Positions 36,639 to 47,576 of a DNA stretch of 64,000 bases are shown piece by piece; the first letter of the stretch is position 1; each line of letters opens with the position of its first letter. Position numbers and translations under genes: made by a program. The notes under the pieces are model-generated. The model worked only from the letters and a program-made list of their open reading frames with translations, was not told where the DNA came from and ran no database searches. The DNA comes from Naganishia liquefaciens (lineage: Eukaryota > Basidiomycota > Tremellomycetes > Filobasidiales > Filobasidiaceae). Where the stretch lies: NCBI GenBank assembly GCA_013423385.1, contig BLZA01000053.1, forward strand, positions 248,001 through 312,000. The letters are read 5' to 3'.

Positions 36639-37178
36639 TCACTTTAAAAACTCATGCCTGTCGAGACTCGTTCCCCGCCGGCAGGTGACTATTGCCGCAG
36701 AATTCCGATAGCGTTTGATGTCTACCCGGTGAAACAAAACCGCCTTCAACCAGTCGCGCGGTACCGCTGCCTCGTACTTGTCAAACGACTCGAATGGCGC
36801 AGGCCGGGTACAAGGCGTGAACGCCATCAAGACTGTCTCGAGCGTCGGCTGATGGCTGGCGATGCGGCGAACGCATGTCGTGATTTCGTGGGCCAGGAGC
36901 AGGTCCTCTTGCTCGATGGCGGCGTCATTCAGGGCGGAAATCGGGGCGGGAGCCCGAATGTGAACGGCGCGGATGTCGGGAAGACTTTGCACAAAGGGAA
37001 AGAGCTAGAATGATCCCGAAGCGTCAGATCTGTCTGGACGGGAATGCAGAGCGACCCTTACCACATCTAGATACCATTGTTTGGGAAGCTCGACTTGCAA
37101 GTCTAGCCGTAGCAACTGAGTTCCTTTGCTGCAGTCGAGAACCCGGCTCAACGGTTGTGGTTTCTCTGAGATATCCAT
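36639..37178 (-). CDS. hypothetical protein, two exons
   Basis: Not recognised. Exon 1 (37178-37062) starts MDISEKPQPLSRVLDCSKG and ends VELPKQWYLDV. An intron with a good donor (GTAAGG) and acceptor (CATTCTAG) at 37005-37061 leads in frame to LFPFVQSLPDIRAVHIRAP. The second exon ends TCRRGTSLDRHEFLK. The product is about 160 residues, soluble, with a Leu-rich, F-box-protein-like flavour but no definable domain. The consistent splice and the coherent reading through it argue for a real gene. The true start may lie further upstream, though the tRNA gene at 37439 limits that. It could be a truncated copy of a longer gene. Confidence 0.45.
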
Positions 37179-37438
37179 ACAGGTGGGCTCTCGGTCGGTC
37201 TTTGCCCTGCTAGTTATCGCCAGCCGAATAAGCCAAGCTGAGAAGCGTGCTTGCGCCAAGTTGGGAGAGACTGGTATAGCCGTTCCCCGCGGACTGTATG
37301 GCTGCTCATGTCGATGTGCTCGCGGACTGTATGGATGACGAATCACCGGAGCAGAGCGGTCAGGTGCGCAAAAGATCCGCCCAAAGTGCTGCAACCGGTT
37401 AACGATCATATAAAAGTTAGCCTCGCAAGACCAGAATT

Positions 37439-37530
37439 GGTCTGTTGGTGTAGTGGTATCACGCTTCCTTCACACTTTCACTCGCATGTGAACACGGAAT
37501 AGGTCGTGGGTTCGAATCCCACACGGGTCA
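37439..37530 (+). tRNA. tRNA-Val (anticodon CAC) with intron
   Basis: Full cloverleaf can be drawn. The acceptor stem 37439-37445/37523-37529 has seven pairs, three of them G-U. The D arm GTG...CAC is at 37448-37462. The anticodon loop is TTCACA/C with anticodon CAC at 37471-37473. The T arm GTGGG-TTCGAAT-CCCAC is at 37506-37522; discriminator A at 37530. A 20-nt intron (about 37475-37494) follows position 37, the canonical place, and contains TGTGAA, complementary to TTCACA of the loop, as expected of a pre-tRNA. The outermost anticodon-stem pair is C-T, a mismatch. A T5 run follows. Confidence 0.93.
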
Positions 37531-37535
37531 TCGTC

Positions 37536-37540
37536 TTTTT
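37536..37540 (+). terminator. RNA polymerase III terminator of tRNA-Val
   Basis: A TTTTT run starts six bases after the discriminator base. Confidence 0.85.
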
Positions 37541-39144
37541 GCGCTTTCTTCCACCTCACCATGTCAAACGGGTGTCTGGCAGCAAGGTTGGTAGTCTTCC
37601 TCTGAAGCGGTTCTCTCATTCCAAGCAGATCTCCTCACGTCATACGCGCTGACGTTTCCAAGGACGGCAGAGTCGTTCGCCAACGCTTCCAAAGGGAGAC
37701 AGATTCTCGCCAAAACTTGACGAATACTACACTGGGCGAAGCCAGGGCGGTGACGAAGAGTCGCGACATACGCAGCGAGCGCTCCATTCTATAGCTGTGT
37801 CTCGCCGCTGCTGACCGCTAACGCTCAATGAAGCTCGGGAAGGTACTGACGCCCGAGCATCAGACAGCGAAGCCGCAGCTGCGTCCCCCCGCTGTATGAA
37901 TTACGTTGATAATGATAACAGAATTCTGCCTCTAGACCTGCAAGTTCACCTACCTGAAATCGCCGGGCCTGCTCGAGCTCCCGCTCTCAAAGCTCTCTTC
38001 TAGTATTCTGCGTCGATTGGATCATCAGCTCGGTATTTCCGTCCAAAAGCTGGCGCCGATCAATCAGCGACGCATCTTGAGAAGCTCGCAGGAGGCTTCT
38101 CGAAAAGGACTCCCCAAGAGCTTTGGAGCGCTTCTGTGTTTAGAAGAATGGTAACCCACGTTGACACTGCAGCAGCGAACAGCAGTATCGCTGTCGTTCA
38201 AGAGGTTCAGCGCAATCACTGTGAATACCGTAGATAAGAAACTCTGGTGCTGATGGCATCCCTCTTCTCTGTACATGAGAGGATAGCCAGCTGAGATAAA
38301 GGTTAGGTAGTCACGCAATTCACAAGCATTCCCAGGGGACAATGACGCCTTCGGTTGACTCCGATAACAAGCATGAATGTTGAAGGTACAGGTAGCTGAA
38401 CAGGTTGATGTCAGGAACTCACGGTGGTTGGCACAAGCTGACATTTGACGATATCAACAACATAACGGGTTGGCAAAAGCTGGGCAAAAGCTAACAATAG
38501 ATGACAGCAACAGAATAATCATGAAAAAAATTCTTGGCGAGCTCGCATATCGGCGGTATTTCCGGATGCTGGCACGCGAAATAACCGTTAAAGCCCTCGC
38601 TCCGACATGTGCTGATCTGTCACGCCGGAATCAGCCACCATGCCGTGACAATCGGACGCTCATCTCCGATCTGCTGCCGGGGGAAAGTCCTGCAGGAGCC
38701 TTTCAAAAACTTTTTGCTCAATACGCTAGCGAACTTAGCCTACGCATTCGAGATGGTGCCGCATGGGCTCACTTTATGGGCTCTTTGCAGGAGGATCAGC
38801 TGGAGGGTCTCGAGAGCATGGTGCAAAGACCCGCAGAAATGGTCGTGTGCCCGGGCTCCACCAATCAGCTTAGGCACGATCGAGTCTTCACCTGCACGGC
38901 CCGCCGAGTCCGCCACCTGATTCGCCCCTCCGACTGCCTGTTCCGATAAACGGCAAAGCCGACGGCGAGTACGCCCTCCGTTGTTGCGGATTTCCAACTT
39001 CTTTAAAGTAACTACCTGATCAAGGTTGCTGTCGCTCTACCATTGACAAGAACCCCACGGCCCCGCACTTTACTGTTCAAGACAACACGCACGTTCCTGT
39101 GTCTCGCTCTTCAGCACTGAACATCGTCAACAACAACAGTCAAG
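37541..39144. other. gene-poor region before the peptide transporter
   Basis: About 1.6 kb without a supported gene. An open frame at 38470-38949 (MAKAGQKLTIDDSNRI...) has no recognisable domain. A short direct repeat GGCAAAAGCT occurs at 38472 and 38483. The last 200 bp should hold the PTR2 promoter. Confidence 0.45.
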
Positions 39145-41961
39145 ATGCCTATGGAAGAACCCATGGCACAGATGCCACCTCCGGCATTCGTAGAGGGAGC
39201 AGCCAAGAATGATGCAGTCGTTCCTTATGACGAGAAGAAGGAGCAGCCCTACGATGAAGAAGAAGGCAAGGTTGTTGCCGCCAACGAGTACTACGATCCC
39301 AAGAGTGAGTCCAGCGGTCATTGGGGGTTCTCGTTGCTAAGGCTGCCTAGATCCCAACGATGTTTACCCTACGGAAGAGGAGGCCGCCACTCTGCCTCGA
39401 ATTCCCGACGCTGTGCCTCTTGCCAGTTATCTGGTCGCCCTCGTCGAATTGGGTGAACGTTTCTCATACTACGGAACTACTGGTAAGTCTCTCGACTTTA
39501 GTCATCCATATAGTGATTAATGCTTTGTTGCGCAGTCGTTTTCACGAACTTCATCCAACGACCCCTCCCCCCTGGATCGCGAACTGGCGCCGGAGGTACA
39601 GATGGACAGCCTGGTGCTCTGAACATGGGTCAGAAGGTGAGCCTTGACATTCTTCACTCAGCCTGGCTTGGAGTTCACGATCATTGGTCATCAGGCTGCC
39701 TTCGGTTTGACCACTTTCAACACTTTCTGGATCTACTTGACACCTCTTTTGGGTGCTTACGTCGCCGATCAGTTCCTGGGTCGATACAAGACTATTCAGG
39801 GTATGTCGTCTTCCGCATTTGCCAGGGACAAGGGCAGCTCACGGCCTGCTTGAACAGTTGCAAACTTGATTGTTCTGGTTGGTCACATCCTTCTCGTGGT
39901 CTGTGCGATTCCTGGTGTCATTGAGAAAGAGTCGGTACAAGAAACAAAATGCTCTTTCCCATGCTGACCTTGTTCTTCATCGATAGTGGAATCATCGGTC
40001 TCTTCGTCGTCGCCATCATCATCATGGGTTTCGGTTCTGGATGGTTCAAGTCCAATGTTGCGCCATTGATCGCTGAGCAAGTGACCAGGCAAAAGGCCGT
40101 TGTGGAAGTCCGAAAGGGCAAGAAAGTTCTGTATGTCTGGCGCATCGCAGTGCATGAGGCAATTACTGATACGCTTCATTGCAGCATCGACCCTGCGCTC
40201 ACTTCCGCCCGACTGTTCATGTACTTCTGTATGTTCACGCGCAATCAGGCTTCATCTTACGCGCTCACAATATATTCTCCGTCCAGACTTGTTCATTAAC
40301 ATCGGATCGCTTTGTGGCCAGATTGGCATGGGTAGGTCGTGGACTATCCTGTAAAGTCTGCGTGTGCTGATACATTGCTTATCCAATAGTCTACGCCGAA
40401 AAAGTGTGTTGCAGTTTTTCTCGGTTTGGAGTTGTCCCCTTCTAACCCTTTCCCCCTTGTCTTTCAGTACGTCGGATTCTGGCTCTCTTACCTCCTTCCG
40501 ACCATTGTCTTCCTTATCTGTCCTTTGGTCCTTATTTTTGGAAAGAAGCTATACATCATGACCCCTCCCTCTGGCAGTGTCTAGTGAGTAATTCCGTCAT
40601 CTCGATATACGGGAAACCGTATCTGACGAACGACGTATGTTCAGCCCTGTCGCCTTCAAGGTGATCCGTGAAGCCAACCGAGGCACTCTGTCCCTTAACC
40701 CGAAGAAGCTTTTCGGTCCTCGAAACTGTATGTTTCGCCGATACCTCACTGGGAGTATACGTTGACCAATACCTTCTGTAGGGGAGAACGCTAAGCCTTC
40801 CAATGTCGTGGGAGAACGCCCCGAGTGGATGCGGTACGACGATGCCTGGGTAGACGAAGTCAAGCGTGCCGTCTCTGCCTGCAAAGTGTGAGTGCTTTGA
40901 GCTAGAACGAATCGACCGTATTTTGACGAATCTCCTATACAGTTTCCTGTTCTACCCTGTCTACTGGCTCGCGTACAACCAAATGACTGGTAACTTGACC
41001 TCTCAGGCCGCTACTATGGAGGTATGCTCTTTCGCTTCATCCACACGAATCTTGATCTGACGTACGTCCTTCAGTTGAACGGTGTACCCAACGATATCAT
41101 CAACAACATCAACCCGATCTCTCTCATCGTAAGTGCTCTCAAGGGTAGCGCAGAATCCATGCTAAAATCTTGTTCCACAGATCTTCATCCCCATCTTCGA
41201 TCTTGGGCTCTATCCCTACCTTCGACGAAAGGGAATCCGATTCTCCCCTTTGAAGAGGATTACTGCTGGTTTCTTCTGCGCTACCTTGGCGATGATCTGG
41301 TACGTCTTGTATCTTTCCAGAATGGGCATGAGCTGATCTTATCTTATTACAGGGCCACCGTCACTCAGCTCTACATCTACAGGATGAGCCCCTGTGGTTA
41401 CTACGCCAACACTTGTACTGATGCGGACGGTAACGTGAGTTACTTGGGAAGAGATGCTGGACACGCTGCTCATTAATGTCTTCTTAGACCCTTGCGGCTC
41501 CCATCAACGTCTGGTCTCAGATTGGTTCATACGCCCTCATCGGTTTCTCCGAAATCTTCGCCTCGATTACCATTTTGGAATACGCCTACTCGAAGGCTCC
41601 CAAGAACATGCGATCCATCGTTCAGGCTATCGCACTTCTCACCAACGCCGTCGCTGCCGCTATCGGAGAGGGTCTTGTCCCGTTGAGCGACGACCCTCAC
41701 CTTATTTGGAACTACATGGTCTCTGCTCTGTAGGTGTAAAAGTTCGACTTGAGAAAGGGCAGTTGCTAAACTATGACTTTCAGCCTCGCTGCTGCCGGTG
41801 GTATCGGCTTCTTCATCTGCTTCCGACAACTCGACCGAGAAGAAGAAGTCTTGAACGAGTTGCCCGAGGGTCACGTTTGGTTCAAGGAGCGACCTGCCAA
41901 GGCGGAGAAGAAGTCCTTCTTCTCCCGTTTCGGTGGCAGTGAGAAGCCCACGGCTGAGTAG
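39145..41961 (+). CDS. PTR2: POT/PTR2-family proton-coupled di-/tripeptide transporter
   Basis: Plasma-membrane importer of short peptides, about 600 residues, broken into more than a dozen exons. It starts MPMEEPMAQMPPPAFVEG with an acidic N-terminal tail. The POT signature ALVELGERFSYYGTT is present (ExxERFxYYG, proton coupling), followed by VVFTNFIQRPLPPGS. Then come TLLGAYVADQFLGRYKTIQ-like sequence (TPLLGAYVADQFLGRYKTI), the second PTR2 motif region GFGSGWFKSNVAPLIAEQV, LFINIGSLCGQIGM, KYVGFWLSYLLPTIVFLICP and FYPVYWLAYNQMTGNLTSQA (the FYxxxxQ-type motif of TM7). The C-terminus is SRFGGSEKPTAE (FFSRFGGS). One exon is only 14 nt (40390-40403). An ATG at 39151 is an alternative start. Confidence 0.93.
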
Positions 41962-42446
41962 ACTTCTTCACAAAAATTTTGTATGGTCGAAGCAGCGGTA
42001 TTTCGTGCGTTGTACGATAATTTGGGTTCTAGGATTGATGTACCGCTACAGTCGGCTCATATAATGTAATATGTCATATCACATCGACATCAGCTTGCAC
42101 GAACGCTGTCTTCGACGACTGTAAGAATCGGTGATGCGATGGACGAGTCAAAAGTCGCATGGAGGAATCCGACATCCTCGTAATCGCTCGATCAGCTGCT
42201 CGCCTCATCGACCGTCGGCAAATAGCCCAGACCAAGAAGGAAGCTACCGAGAATTCGGTGCTGACAGCAACGGATGGAAGCTATCGACCCGAGGAACGCA
42301 CATGATATATGACGCATCGCGGCCGCCGAAGTCGCGTCGTGCGTGACGGCGAGCTGCGAACTATGGTATGGAATGCTATAGTGTTCATCATTCCACGTCC
42401 ATGGTCTTGTGACAGTGTCAGGCGACATCTCTTCCTCACCACCGCC
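41962..42446. promoter_or_regulatory. PTR2 3' flank and HRD1 promoter
   Basis: About 485 bp between two plus-strand genes. It is A/T-rich at 41970-42090 (polyadenylation region). I see no gene here. Confidence 0.5.
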
Positions 42447-45117
42447 ATGCCCATCCTTCAGTCGAAGCTCTTGGCCTATGGTGTTCTCTCCACTGGTCTT
42501 GCGCTGGCCGTTCTTTCCAACGCATGGAACAGCCGCCGCAACTTCTACGCGTCCGCCGTGCAAGTCGCGAGTAGCAACGGGAGCTTACTGGTGAGAGTGT
42601 GATGTTTGGCATCTCACATGTCTTGCTAACAACATGATAGGTCCTCGCCAATTTTGCACTTTTTGTCGCGTTGACCTTGGGGACATTGGTCAAACGCATC
42701 TTTTTCGGAACGCTGAGACCCATTGAGATTGAGGTATGTCTGACCGTAAATGAGACGATCCGTTGACTTCATATTCTGCTCCACAGCATCTGTATGATCG
42801 ATCATGGTACTTCTTTACAGAGACTATCCTCGCTCTGACCATGTTCCGGTAAGTGTTCCGTTCAAAGCCGGTAGATGCAACCTGATCGATGGATGCACAG
42901 GGACGACCTTGACGTGCATCTAGTCGTCATGTTCTCCTCGCTGCTCTTCCTCAAATGTTTTCACTGGATCTCCACAGATCGGGTCGACTATGTGAGTCGT
43001 GACTTTGTGCTTCCCGGATCCGGGCTCATTCTCCGCCCAGATGGATCAATTCCCGCCGCCGGGTCCTCCGATCCGCTTTCACCTGCGTCTCCTTTCTGCA
43101 ATCTCGTCGCTTGCGATCCTGGACGTCTTTGCGGTGATATACTGCTACAGGCTCGTGATTCAAGGTGACGGAAAAGGTGCTATCAGTGGGGCTTCGATAT
43201 TCTTTGGAACCGAGGTTAGTTTTCGCGATTCGCGAAAGAGGTTGGTGAGCTGATGGTTGTTAGTTTATAGTTTGCCATCCTGACGTGCACCGCAATTTCC
43301 ATCCATGCAAAATACTTCATCAATTTGGTAGACATCATCAAAGCGGGAGGTAGAGATGATGCACCGCCGTGGGAGGGCAAGAGCATGTGGACTTTCTACG
43401 TCGACCTGACATACTGTATGTCCCGGAAAATTGATGGATGGCAAGTGCTGATTCGTATCCGCAGATGGAATCAAGCTCGTCATCTACACCGCATTCTTCT
43501 ACACAATCTTCTTCCTTTCGGGTGTTCTTCCAATCAACCACATTGTTCCGCTGTACCTAACCTTCCGCGCCTTCTCCACAAAGTGCCTCGATCTCGTCAA
43601 GTATCGCCGCGCGACCCGAAACATGGATACTCGATATCCAGATGCCACACAGGAGGAGATTGATGGTCTCGGCGGCGGAAGCTGTGTTATCTGCCGTGAG
43701 GATATGGTCGCGACTGATAGGGGGGAGGACCCTTCAAGGGAAGCGCAAGCGCCAGCACAGGGACGCACGAACGGTGTCAACGATACGCCGAAAAAGTTGG
43801 GCTGCGGGCACGTCTTCCATTTGCATTGTCTCCGAAGTTGGCTGGAGAGGTGAGTAGGCAATGAGTATGGAAGCAGAGCTGTATCTGAGAGATCCCTGAC
43901 AGGCAACAAAGCTGTCCGACATGGTGCGTAAATTTCAGCGCGGTCAGGACGTGGAACTCACTGTGCTTCTGATCGACAGCCGACGCACAGTCTTCGAGTC
44001 GAGCAACGCACCTGCTGTTAGGGCTCCTCGGCCTGCTCAAACGCCCGTGGCGCCTCCCATTCCGCAGGCCACCGCGTCTGGTCAACTGCCTGCCAATGAT
44101 ACCGCTGCGGCGGCTGCACCGCAGCCGAGCAGTCTTCGGCCCGCAGGAATCTGGCGTTCCGAGGTTCGCTCCGCTCCTTCTCCCATCACACAGTTCCGCC
44201 GTCGCATTTCAGAACTCATGTCACCACCTGCTGTGGTTTCAAGAGACCTCGAAGAACCAGCAATTCACGTCGCCGCTCCCACATCTGAGCAAGCGACTGC
44301 GCTACAAAGTCTTCCTTGGGAAGCCCTCACCATGGCGCAGCGTCAACGCGAAATCAGATCACAGCCTTCCTTACCCTCGCACCTCAATCCGCAGTCTGGA
44401 GCAACGCTGAGACCGCTAGGTTCGCGCAACGTGTCCTGGGACCCATCGAATGGCATCGAGAGCCCATGGGCATCGCATACTCCTATTTCGAGTCAAGCTC
44501 CCGAGGTTTTCTCGCAGATTCACGCCACGAGGGTGCAGACTCGGTCGCAGTCGCGCTTGAACGGCAGTCGCCTTTCCAAGGAGAACAGTATCGAATCGGT
44601 TGGCATTGGACCGGACGGCGATAACGGCGAGTCAGCGACAGCGGAAACCGCAAGTCCGGCGCAAATGGCTGCTATGGCAGCATTGCGAAGGGCAAATCAG
44701 CAGCGTACCCCCTCGCGCTCAAAGCCGATTGCAACAGCCGTTTCGAGCAGCGCAGAAGGTGTTTTGCCAATCTCTGAAACGGACATGGTTGGGGCTTTCG
44801 ATGACTGGAACAGAGATCGGGAAACGCCTGAAGATCACAAAGATAGCATCCGGAAAAAGATGAACGTTCAGCTCATCCCGCTATTTGTGGATCCAGTACA
44901 GACTGCACAGCTCGAAGGCAATGCCCATCTGCCAATCGCGCCGCTCTCGCCGAGGAGCGTAATGACATCAATACGGTGGGGAGTCGACCAGCTACGACGA
45001 TCTCAACTCACAGGCGCAGACGAAGAATGGCGTTCAGAGGCAGAGCGTCTCAAAGAAGCGCATAGAGATTTGGGGACTGCCATTGCCGATCTATCTCAAG
45101 ACACCGAGCAGCAATGA
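42447..45117 (+). CDS. HRD1: ER membrane E3 ubiquitin ligase HRD1 (synoviolin)
   Basis: Core ligase of ER-associated degradation. Multi-exon, about 730 residues. Starts MPILQSKLLAYGVLSTGLAL, the first of several membrane spans, followed by VLANFALFVALTLGTLVKRIFFG, RPIEIEHLYDRSWYFFTET and the family motif LLFLKCFHWISTDRVDYMDQFP. RING-H2 finger: CVICREDM ... [26 protein letters not shown]. The last Cys of the ring is split by an intron (donor at 43940, GTGCGT) and completed in the final exon. That exon encodes a long Ser/Pro/Ala-rich cytosolic tail of about 380 residues ending AIADLSQDTEQQ. All eight zinc ligands are present. Confidence 0.95.
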
Positions 45118-45409
45118 TAGCTAGTCGAGCCTGATCTCGACTTTAAAGAACAAAATTCATGACAACAAAGTTGTATCCTCCAGCATAGCTACGTATACAT
45201 GTTTCACATCATAAAGGATACAGTAGATTGTCTACAAGATGATCCCTCATCTGCTCCAGCCAGGTTCGATCGGCCTTGGTACATGCATCATCCAATCCAG
45301 GAATGATGTTGGGTCTAATGGATACATGGTTCATTTGAGGGTTAGGGGGAAGATCTGTAGCAGTACGACATCAGAGCTACCCACAAGTCGCGCGAAGCAA
45401 TTTGCTCAC
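45118..45409. other. convergent spacer between HRD1 and the DPBB gene
   Basis: Short A/T-richer 3' region. No gene was seen. Confidence 0.5.
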
Positions 45410-45827
45410 TTAGATGTATTGCCAGTTCATCTGGAAGACTCCGTCGTCAGGGTTTGCGAACTGGTTGAACAGCGAGGGAGACATGTCAAGGTCTCCGTAG
45501 TTGCAGCTAGGGCATTCATCCATAATGGTGGCGGTAGCCTCTTGGCCGTTAGCTGATAAGGCGGTACGTTAGCATGTACCTAACGATCTTAAGGCCGAAT
45601 GACTCACCCCAGATTTTGATCTGCTTGAAGCATTCGGGGCCGGGGTATCCACCGCCGTATTGAGCGCTGTTCAAAGCGACGATGTAGTCGGAGTCGTTGT
45701 TCCATTCTCCACAGGCTCCGAGGCCGGTAGCGTAAAAGGTGGCTCGACCTCCAAAGTCCCTCTTGACGGGACCGGCGGAGACACCGAGGGCGGCGAGGGC
45801 GGCGACTGCGATAGTAGAGATAAACAT
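45410..45827 (-). CDS. small secreted double-psi beta-barrel (RlpA/barwin-like) protein
   Basis: About 120 residues in two exons. The N-terminus MFISTIAVAALAALGVSAGP is a signal peptide with a likely KR processing site after it (PVKRDFGG). The mature part RATFYATGLGACGEWNNDSD, then VALNSAQYGG and CFKQIKIW, joins over a 54-nt intron to ANGQEATATIMDECPSCNYG, then DLDMSPSLFNQFANPDDGVF. The D-x-C-x-x-C and DLS-type motifs and the ALN landmark are those of the DPBB fold shared by expansin-like and papain-inhibitor-like fungal proteins. Cell-wall or extracellular role; no catalytic claim is made. A likely 5' UTR intron ends with CTTTCAG about 20 bases before the ATG, and a TATATAAG lies near 46028-46035. 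Confidence 0.88.
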
Positions 45828-47576
45828 TTTGTGTCGAAGTATGGCTGAAAGAGGGAATGGTCAGCGCGTTGTCCAGATCGGACCAGATCGGTTGACCTAC
45901 ACAGTAGGATAAAGAAAGTGGTTCGAATGAGGAAGTAGACCGGGGGAAGGTTCGAAAGAATGCGCGAAGGAAAGTTGCTGGGATGAGCAGGAGATCTGAA
46001 CACCAGGAGGAGAGCTATGGATCTGCTCTTATATACTATGACAAGATGGTTGCCTGAATACCTGCCTTATTCGCGGTCTCGCCTACGAAAACCGCATAGG
46101 AGGGTGCCACGGACACTTCCTGGGAAGGAAGATATCTGAACTCGGCTGCTCTGGCGGCCTGAATTTCAGTGACCATCCCCTTGTCCTGCGACATGATCAA
46201 GCAAAGTTCAGTTATGAACGCCGAATGCACCTGAATACCCCAAAGGATAGCCGTTCAGATCCGTGATGCGTAGTCAGTCTGAGAAGCTCTCGAGGCTCAG
46301 GTAATCGAGATCCACTGAATCCACTGAGAGAAGAACTGTCAATTACAGGTTTCGCAAAATCGCTCGGGCCGGCCAAAAAGAGGGTTGGACTCCAACCTGG
46401 AAAGCCATATCGGGACCATCATATGCAAATGGGTATCGGCCGCGGCGGGGTTCAATCGCTAGCGAATCACCGAAGCGCCGAGCGAGCTTCCCAGAGCTCT
46501 TCCTCTAACAAGCTCTCTAGCATCAATTGGTTACTGGAAACGTTTTGCTCACGACAAGAACCGCACTGGTCGGACAGCCTTTCCAACGCATGAATCCTCA
46601 TAAGAACTCTCGCGTGTTCTAGGGTTTCTGTGCGCTATTCTGTGCGAGCTCTGTGGAGTCGCTACATTTGCAGCCAGTCGAATCGGAAATTGAAAGGGAG
46701 CTATCTGATTCCGCGCGACCGAGTCCAGACCGCTGACGTGAACTGTGTAATACTCTACCGCTCTGACGTCAAAGAACTACGTGTACCCCCTGGAGCTCTG
46801 GTGTGATTCGCTTCTAAAGGGCCGAACGTGCAGAGGAACCCTAGAAATTGACCGTCAGCGGGTAGGGTTCTTGGTTGACGAAATCTCATTCTTGGTGACA
46901 ACGAATACCAACTGAGCCTTGCCCAGCGACAAGCTGGAGCCATACGTACGTCAGAAGAATGCAGGCTATGATTGTCTTCTCAGGAGCTTTCTCCTGCGTC
47001 GCCGCGCAGCAAGTTTTCTGAGCTGCAGGCATTTGAAGACACTCGGAACCAACATCAGTATGGTTCCGTCTCATGCAATCAGTCGCAAAAACTGCGGACA
47101 AACTGCTCAAACGCGAGGTCGGCTGTGAAATGGGGGGATAGTCACCGTGCTCATCAATGCAACTATCTATTCTCGTCACGTCAGCCGTTATCCTACCGGA
47201 TCTTCGGCGATCGGCTGACCATTCGCAAGCAACACTGCAGAAGAAGGAAGGGCAGCTAAAACCCTCGAACGTGATCGAGCGTGCGGAAACCAGTGGCAAC
47301 AATGATATGCGCAGATCATCAACGTCCAAAAGCCGCCTATGCATGATTCACCTCGGCGTTGCATGGTGCAGCGAACTGCGAGATCGATGTATGGTAGCTT
47401 GTCAGCGCAGACTGGACAGTATGCAGCAAACAGCGATGCTTCTTCCGTAACTCACATAAGAGACACCTAGGAATTTACAGAGCATTGAGGACGACATGCT
47501 CATATCGCCGCGCTTACAACCTAATTACAAAGTTCGAGGCATCACTCGCTGAAAAAATAAAGGCACATGACAGGGT
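45828..47576. other. gene-poor region, including the DPBB promoter
   Basis: About 1.75 kb. The part next to the DPBB gene contains a probable 5' UTR intron (about 45848-45900) and a TATA box near 46030. The rest has only short open frames with no recognisable domain, and a small direct repeat ATCCACTGA at about 46310-46328. Confidence 0.45.

Noticed and set aside
37288-37334. Repeated CGCGGACTGTATGG (two copies 33 bp apart) as a mobile-element end
   Set aside because: No inverted ends, no transposase or flanking target duplication; only a small direct repeat.
37251-37502. Open frame running through tRNA-Val
   Set aside because: It overlaps a complete tRNA gene and has no protein features.
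38470-38949. 160-codon open frame before PTR2
   Set aside because: No recognisable domain, Arg/Cys-rich composition, no splice or promoter support.
46886-47344. Minus-strand 152-codon frame in the gene-poor region
   Set aside because: Cys/Arg-rich translation without any motif; probably chance.
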